From contig NC_037088.1 in NCBI RefSeq assembly GCF_002994745.2, positions 59,290,397-59,354,396 on the forward strand: a stretch of DNA of 64,000 bases, read 5' to 3'. The DNA is from Rosa chinensis. Lineage: Eukaryota > Streptophyta > Magnoliopsida > Rosales > Rosaceae. Under the pieces are notes generated by a model. It ran no database searches. It was not told the DNA's origin and worked only from the letters and a program-made list of their open reading frames with translations. Below are positions 57,729-64,000 of this stretch, piece after piece. Position 1 is the first letter of the stretch. Each line of letters starts with the position of its first letter. Position numbers and translations under genes: made by a program.

Positions 57729-60342
57729 ACCGGCGAGGGGTTCAGAGGTTCCGGCAGGCGCTGATCTCGACCGTCGGATCGGTGAAGATTAAGCTCGTGC
57801 TCGGATTCTGCATCGGCTTTACTGTCATCGCTCTCGCCGGCCGCGCTTCGGAGTTTATGGGATGGACGAGTCACACTGCTTCGCTGGAACGGTTCTCCGG
57901 TTCGAGGTGAGTGAAGTTAGTCGCGGAGTTGCTTAATTTGATTAGCAGCTATTGAATTGTGGATCACTGTTAATTGGATTCTGATTTTGGTAATACGCTC
58001 GGTGTTTAGTGTTTAATTGTTTGTGAATTTGATCACTGTTAGTTGGATTTCTATATTTAGCAAATGAGCTCTTAATTGATTTTCAAACTCTATCGAAAAG
58101 CTAAATTAAGAAAATTTAATCATCAAAATCTTGAATTTTCGCTAGATCTTATCGGTCAAATGGTGGGAAATAAATTTTTGAATCTTCTTATTTTGGAGTC
58201 TACTACTTTCCACTTAGATAAAATAGAAAAAAAAAAAAGAAATTGGTTCAAATTTTCCATATTAGATAATTGCAGGAGTAAGTAGGATGGAACATTTTTA
58301 GAAATAAAAACAAAAATTCAACATATCAGAGTTAGACTTCACCAAAAAAGGAGTATGGACTCCCGGGATGTATTTTTTCACGTATAAATTGAGGGACAAC
58401 ATGAGTTTTAAGTCAATTATCTATAGTACTAGAGATATCAATTCTTATGAAATTCATGCTGTAATCTGCAATTTGTACGCAGGAAAGGATATGCTATTGT
58501 AATGAACACATGGAAGAGATACGATCTTTTGAAGCAGTCAATTTCTCACTATTCCAGGTGTCCACGGCTTGATTCGATACATATTGTGTGGAGTGAGCCA
58601 AATCCTCCATCAGATTCTCTGAAAAAATTTCTAAACCACATTATAGAGTTGAACACTAGAGATGGACGACAAGTTAAATTGAAATTTGATATCAATAAGG
58701 AAGACAGTTTGAACAACAGATTTAAAGAAATTCCAGATTTGGAAACAGATGCTGTCTTCTCTATCGATGATGATGTCATATTCCCTTGCTCTTCTGTAGA
58801 ATTTGCTTTCGATGTTTGGCAAAGTGCATCAGATACTATGGTTGGCTTTGTGCCTCGTATGCACTGGGTTGATCCCACGGTATGCCTCAATCTGTTACAT
58901 ATTTCCTTTTGCTGCAATTTTTATTTCTGAGTTTTTCTACCTCCAGTAGAGACAGTGATGAACTCGTTATTTCTGTTAATTGTTTTCTACTTGTATAGGC
59001 TGGACAGCCTTTATATTAATGACCATTAGCATTTACTCAAGAAAGCCATTTATTTTCATGGTGTTGAAAACTCTTGATGGAAAACTTGGTCAACCATCTG
59101 ACCTATTTATGTATGCAGAATGGTCATATGGATCATTACATATATGGTGGATGGTGGTCGGTTTGGTGGACTGGTACATACAGTATGGTACTCTCTAAGG
59201 CAGCCTTCTTCCACAAAAAGTACCTAAGAATCTACACAAATGAAATGCCAGCATCAATCAAAGACTTTATAACCAAGAACAGGTTTCTCATGGATTTTGT
59301 ATTTTCAGTTGTGTCTGCAATTCTGCAAATATACTGTGTGTTTGTTTCAGTGCACACAATTACTGAATCTTGGATTGAATTTCACCAGGAACTGTGAAGA
59401 CATTGCAATGTCTTTTCTTGTAGCAAATGTGACTGGTGCTCCCCCTATATGGGTTAAAGGTAATCCTGTATCCTATAATTTACATAGTTGTAAGTTTGAG
59501 TCCTTGCATCTTCTTGTGTGTCCTTTGTATTATATGCTGTGCAATGAATGACAATTTTGGTCATTTACCTTTGTCCATGATTCATCTTTACAATTTGGAG
59601 GTTTCGAACTGATCATACTTGTGTGGTCTTTGTGGGGCTGTGTTGATCTGACTCATCAACTCGATCCTTTATTTTCAGTTTCCACAATCTATTTATAGCT
59701 TGTACTTGAGCCAACTGTCCTCCTGCTGTGTGCAACCATGTTGCTTATTACGTTTTTAAAAGTCATCTTAGTCTATACTTCATCTTTCAAATTTTAGGTT
59801 GTGGCAGGACCACAGGAATGTTGAAAATTGAGGGGGATATGTCCAGCATTAGTTGACACTATATTCTTGAATGACATTTTCTTGTTTCGATAGATTTGAA
59901 CTGCTACTCCTTTGAAGATACTTATGGTTCCTAGGGTTATCACTTTTCGGACATGTCCCAAGTCCTCCATGATTTGGTCTTTTGGAAGTTGGTTTTATGT
60001 ACAACTTTTTTTCTATTGAAGGAATATACGTCCCCCCATCATTTGTTTGCTGGAAATGGATGACAAGCTGATGCAGTAGAGCAATTACGATAGAATAGGA
60101 TATTAGTATCCATGATTTCATTCTATTTTTTATTTATTTATGTATTAATTATGTCTCGCTGTGTGTTCTATTTTCATTCAGGTAAGATATTTGAGATTGG
60201 ATCAACTGGAATCAGTAGCATGGGAGGCCATACTGAAAAAAGAACCCACTGCGTTGATAGATTCGCTGCTGAGTTTGGGCGAATGCCATTGGTACCTACT
60301 TCTGTGAAAGCTGTTGACAGTCGCAACATCTGGTTTTGGTGA
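57725..60342 (+). CDS. Glycosyltransferase family 64 (exostosin-like) protein
   Basis: Five exons: 57725-57906, 58483-58879, 59119-59282, 59389-59459, 60182-60342. All are GT-AG and in phase, encoding 324 residues. Residues ~21-41 form an N-terminal membrane anchor (type II Golgi topology). The GT64 domain follows: VMNTWKRYDLLKQSI, HIVWSEPNPP, the nucleotide-sugar/metal-binding SIDDD at 154-158, YGGWWSVWWTGTYSMVLSKAAFFH, NCEDIAMSFLVANVTG and the C-terminal HCVDRFAAEFG. This is the short plant GT64 type related to EPC1/GMT1 and At1g80290, involved in glycosylation of sphingolipids or other Golgi acceptors. The exact acceptor is not readable from sequence. A five-codon uORF overlaps the start. 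Confidence 0.93.
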
Positions 60343-63137
60343 TTTCAGAGCTTACATTGTCTATGATCAAATTGCTGGAAAATTTTCCAGTCTCTGAGTT
60401 CTGCCTAAGCTATTCCTATAGGCTATAACTCCTGACGCTTGTCGGTTCCCGAGTTGTATAATATTGCATTCCACAATATTAGTGACAGTAGCTAATTTTG
60501 CACGCCCATAGTAGATTGGTTTCTTGTATTCTTACCATGTAACACGAGGCAGTTAGATAGGATTTTTCCGAGTCTCATTATTGTAGAACATATCTTGCAT
60601 AAATGCCCCTTGAGGAATTTTTGTGTCCAGATATTATAGTTGGAGACTCCGTTTTGAATCTCTATGTACTTGCCACGTTTTTGTTTTCAATTTTTGAAGG
60701 CATCTTTTTGCAGAAGTTGGTAGCAAATTGTCTAGTCTAAAAATAGTATGGTTATATAATTTCGTCGTATTTGCGACGAAGAACTATTCTCCTAGGTTAT
60801 TAATGCATACAGAGGTTAAAAATTCATTCAAAAATTATGACATGCTGATGTGCAGCGCTGGTATGATGATCTTGAAATATAATTGAGGTTTAAGACAATA
60901 ATAAGGCACAATCTCTAAAAGCTTAATTGTTATTGTTAAGAGATCATAGCCGGCTGAACTAAATATTAATTTCTCAAACCGACTTATTACATTTATCATT
61001 GTTTTCAAGCTTTCCGTTTTTGAGCTTTCCCAAGTGTAGCCATAAGTGGCATAAAGCGACCCAAGTTCCAATAATTAATAAAAAATGATGTGAAACGTTA
61101 CAAGCTAAATTCCAAAATGTTTAGTGCAGTACTTGCACAGGTCTTCTTGAGTCTTGACCATCTGAAGGTGGACGGATTAACCTTCTTCAAGGCCAGATCG
61201 GTTTCCAACCGCTTAAGGTCGCACACTATATTTAATTTCTCCCAATATCTTTTGCCGACTATGCAGTTTTCATCAAGTGCTGCCCAAACGAAATAAATAA
61301 ACCAGTCAAACTATGTAGTTGATGAGCGACGAAAGAATGAATGCTCGGAAGATATATATACCTGATGATCAGAGCCACGTTGAATGTAGAGGTGGGAAGA
61401 AATTGCTCATGTTAGATTTTTAAGTTGCTATTAAGAAGTTACCGTCATTTACAGGCCTGATATCATATGATTTTGTTAATTGGATTCCAACAAGCTTGCA
61501 GGCCCTATATACTACTAATGCATTTTGGCTCATGACTGCAAACGTTATTCACATGTACATCCTACGATAACCAAAGGGAAATAGTTTGTGTTTTCGACGT
61601 TGTGATTGCCGTTTCATCCAGATATTGTGATTGCGGTTTCTAAAGGCATCCAAGCGTTGTGACTGATCATGATCATACATTTTGATGCTGGGTAAGTTAG
61701 GTGGTTCGGTGATATGCTCCTGGCAATCGATCACAACCTTTGCAATTGCACTCTAATATGTAAATAACTACGTATACATATATCTGCACTCGTAAACAAA
61801 CCCCGTCCCAACATCAAAGAGAAAGGAAATCATATTCTGCGCCACTTCCCTGTGTTTGAACTGGCAACAGGGCAAGGGAACAGATAAGCAACATGATTGG
61901 CATTTTATCAGAGATAATGTACTTCTAATTTGCATCAATCCATTTGCATCTCTTCTAAATGAAGTATTCAGAGTACCTTGACTTAGGTAGAAATGATCAG
62001 TTTATGGGATCCATTTTTCCATTCCCATTCTATTACAGAAAAAGAGAGTCAAGGAAATTGATATGGCTAAAATGTGAGTGGTCTTTCCTGGCAGTCTTTA
62101 CTTGCACTATTCTACAAGCACCATATGCACCAGCTATTAGTCATCTAGTCATATTTTGTGTCAACTTGTTTGTTAAAACCTTTTAATAGGGTCTTCTCCT
62201 AGGACTCATTTTCCTTTCCACCCCCTATAATCAACCAAATCAATAGTGGAGCAATTCATTCAACAATATTCCAACTTGGTGACACAAATCAATATTTACT
62301 TTTAATAGGATCACAACTACATTCTTTCACAGCTTTTAATTAGTGCCATATTATTAGGTTGCAATGGAATAAACCCAACTAAACCCTACTCCTAAGCTAC
62401 TTGATTAGTGCTGCGATGACTTTTGTAGCAAGTTAGATGACAAACTGGTGTTTTTGATATAAGTCCAACTCTTGTTCACACGCGATTGAGGAAGGTTAAC
62501 ATTAAGGGATTGCATAGTTTAGCAAGTAGTGTTGGAGCATTCATTCCAGTTTAAGGAACCTTGTCTTAGTTTACTTCTTCCATACAAGTCCAGCAGATGA
62601 ACAATAGTAGACCTCTGAATAACTCTCTGATAAGAACAGAAGACTTTTGTAGCATTACTGGCTTTCATTCAACAATATTCCAACTTTATGGTTTGAATCT
62701 ATGGATGCTAATCACATGTTCTTCATTAGCCAATTAATTAGGGTAGGTGCGGATTTATGATGAATTTTGACAAATAAACCATTGAAGCCATATGTCCGTG
62801 AAAAAGCAGAGTTAACCTTTTGTTCTGAATGCATAAGGATGTGTTCAAACTCCAATCGAAAAACTTGAAATGTCAAACTCATTTCTTATTATGATCAAAC
62901 TGGAGTACATAATATCAAAATTGGATAAGAAATTCTGCAAAAACTGAGGTTACAAAACTGAGTAATCTAATTTTGCAATCAATCTGGTCTCAACTGAGGA
63001 CAGAGATTGTTATTTCCTTGGTGGAATTACCTTGGTATGGATAACTAATCTAATTAGTGCAGTAACTCATTAGCAAATTATGTAAGAAAAAATAACGCAT
63101 CCAGGAACATATACAGCCTGTATCTTTATTTAGCTAA
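60343..63137. other. Gene-free region
   Basis: After the GT64 3'UTR (to about 60700) I see no supported gene. Open frames are under 80 codons without domain similarity. Confidence 0.55.
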
Positions 63138-64000
63138 TTACAAAACTTTATCATAGGATTCAAGAGGGTAGCAAGTGTCAGTGCCCCCAGTATGCCAAAG
63201 GAAACGGGCATACCTGGAGGCGTAATAGGGGCTCGAGGGCTCAGCTGACACTGCTTGCACGTATCTCTCTTCCGCACCCCAAATGTCGTTCCTTACATAC
63301 CACAAGAAGTCTGCATATAGGCTCAAAGCCTCGGCATCAGGTTTCTCAGCTTGCACTGCTCGCCTAAAGCACTCCTCCGCCCTGCATACATCAACATAAA
63401 TCATACAAATTACATCAGTCATAACTTGGGCATAAATTGAGATATTAACACCTAGTCGGTCATAAATTGAAAAACCATCTTCATGATAGATAATACAAAG
63501 AAGAAGTTTGTTGGTCACTTGAACTTCCTGGACCCATGTAAATTAGAGCAGCAAGATCCATAAGGATCTCATACCCAACGCCACCATACTATACATATCT
63601 TCAAAGAAGACAACATGCAGCAAAACACAAAACATCCAATCCTACATTGCCCTTATGCCAGGGCAATGCAGACCTCATAAAAACAGAATCAAATTTATAC
63701 ATCCATCAGTTCCTTCTTGGTCCAACCTAACAAATTAAGGACTTGTATACACAGACATTAAGAGTCGAAGACGCATATAGTATGCATCATTCACTTTCAC
63801 CTAAATGGTGTTTTCCTCAGAATCAAGCGAAGTTCAGACAAGCAACCAACCAACAATATAAGTATAAGCAACTAGTAAGTTGAAACAGATAATTTGGTAA
63901 TTCACCTGTCATGATCATGAGCCACGAGGTAGAGGAATTTTGCATAGTTTGACAGTAGCAGTGTATTATCGGGCTCCTGAGCTAAGCCCATCTGGTATAA
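63138..64000 (-). CDS. Tetratricopeptide-repeat protein, C-terminal exons (partial)
   Basis: Two exons are visible: 64000-63906 (continuing beyond the window) and 63381-63138, with a GT-AG intron that keeps phase (GACAG|GT ... GCAG|GGCG). The encoded TPR-like repeats have the family pattern: EPDNTLLLSNYAKFLYLVAHDHDRAEECFRRAV, KPDAEALSLYADFLWYVRNDIWGAEERYVQAV and PSSPYYASRYARFLWHTGG, each spaced ~34-38 residues, then a short tail ending YDKVL. Such plant TPR proteins act as protein-interaction scaffolds, with no enzymatic motif. The start and most of the protein lie outside the window. Confidence 0.88.

Overview
This is plant nuclear DNA, AT-rich, with multi-exon GT-AG genes, TGGGCC/T promoter boxes and several layers of nested plant retrotransposons. 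The gene set (BAHD acyltransferase, FAS1 protein, RPN8, WOX5, eIF3f, PIP1 aquaporin, GT64, TPR protein) fits a eudicot. A rosaceous species is possible, but I cannot establish it from sequence alone.

Layout. 1-4006: gene-free, with one 90-bp tandem duplication. 4025-7746: a retroposed insertion with an 18-bp target duplication, carrying a Ty3/gypsy (Tekay-like) solo LTR, which in turn carries a complete 338-bp TRIM. 8848-22318: an old, stop-riddled Ty1/copia element split by a very young 8.76-kb LTR retrotransposon (12639-21395; LTRs differ by one visible indel; 5-bp target duplication CAAAG). The young element has no gag-pol. In its place it carries an antisense, intronless, intact WUSCHEL-like homeobox ORF with its own TATA region, plus a sense ORF starting MARTK. 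This is the most unusual object in the window. 22319-27000: gene-free, with a SINE, simple repeats and a long perfect-type hairpin.

27.4-47.1 kb is the gene-rich core: BAHD acyltransferase (+), FAS1-domain protein (+), RPN8 (-), WOX5 (-), eIF3f (-), an eIF2-gamma pseudogene (-) and a PIP1 aquaporin (-). RPN8 and eIF3f are both MPN-domain scaffold subunits and both have clustered site II promoter boxes. 47.1-57.4 kb is mostly gene-free and repeat-rich: a hairpin, a Tourist MITE, a degenerate DUF4283/zinc-knuckle retroelement split by a solo LTR of the same family as the WUSCHEL-carrying element, and a Mutator-type MITE. 57.7-60.3 kb is a five-exon GT64 glycosyltransferase (+), and the right edge holds the last two visible exons of a TPR protein (-).

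The host genes look independent of one another. The biological interest lies in a stem-cell homeobox gene having become retrotransposon cargo, 19 kb from a genuine host WOX gene.
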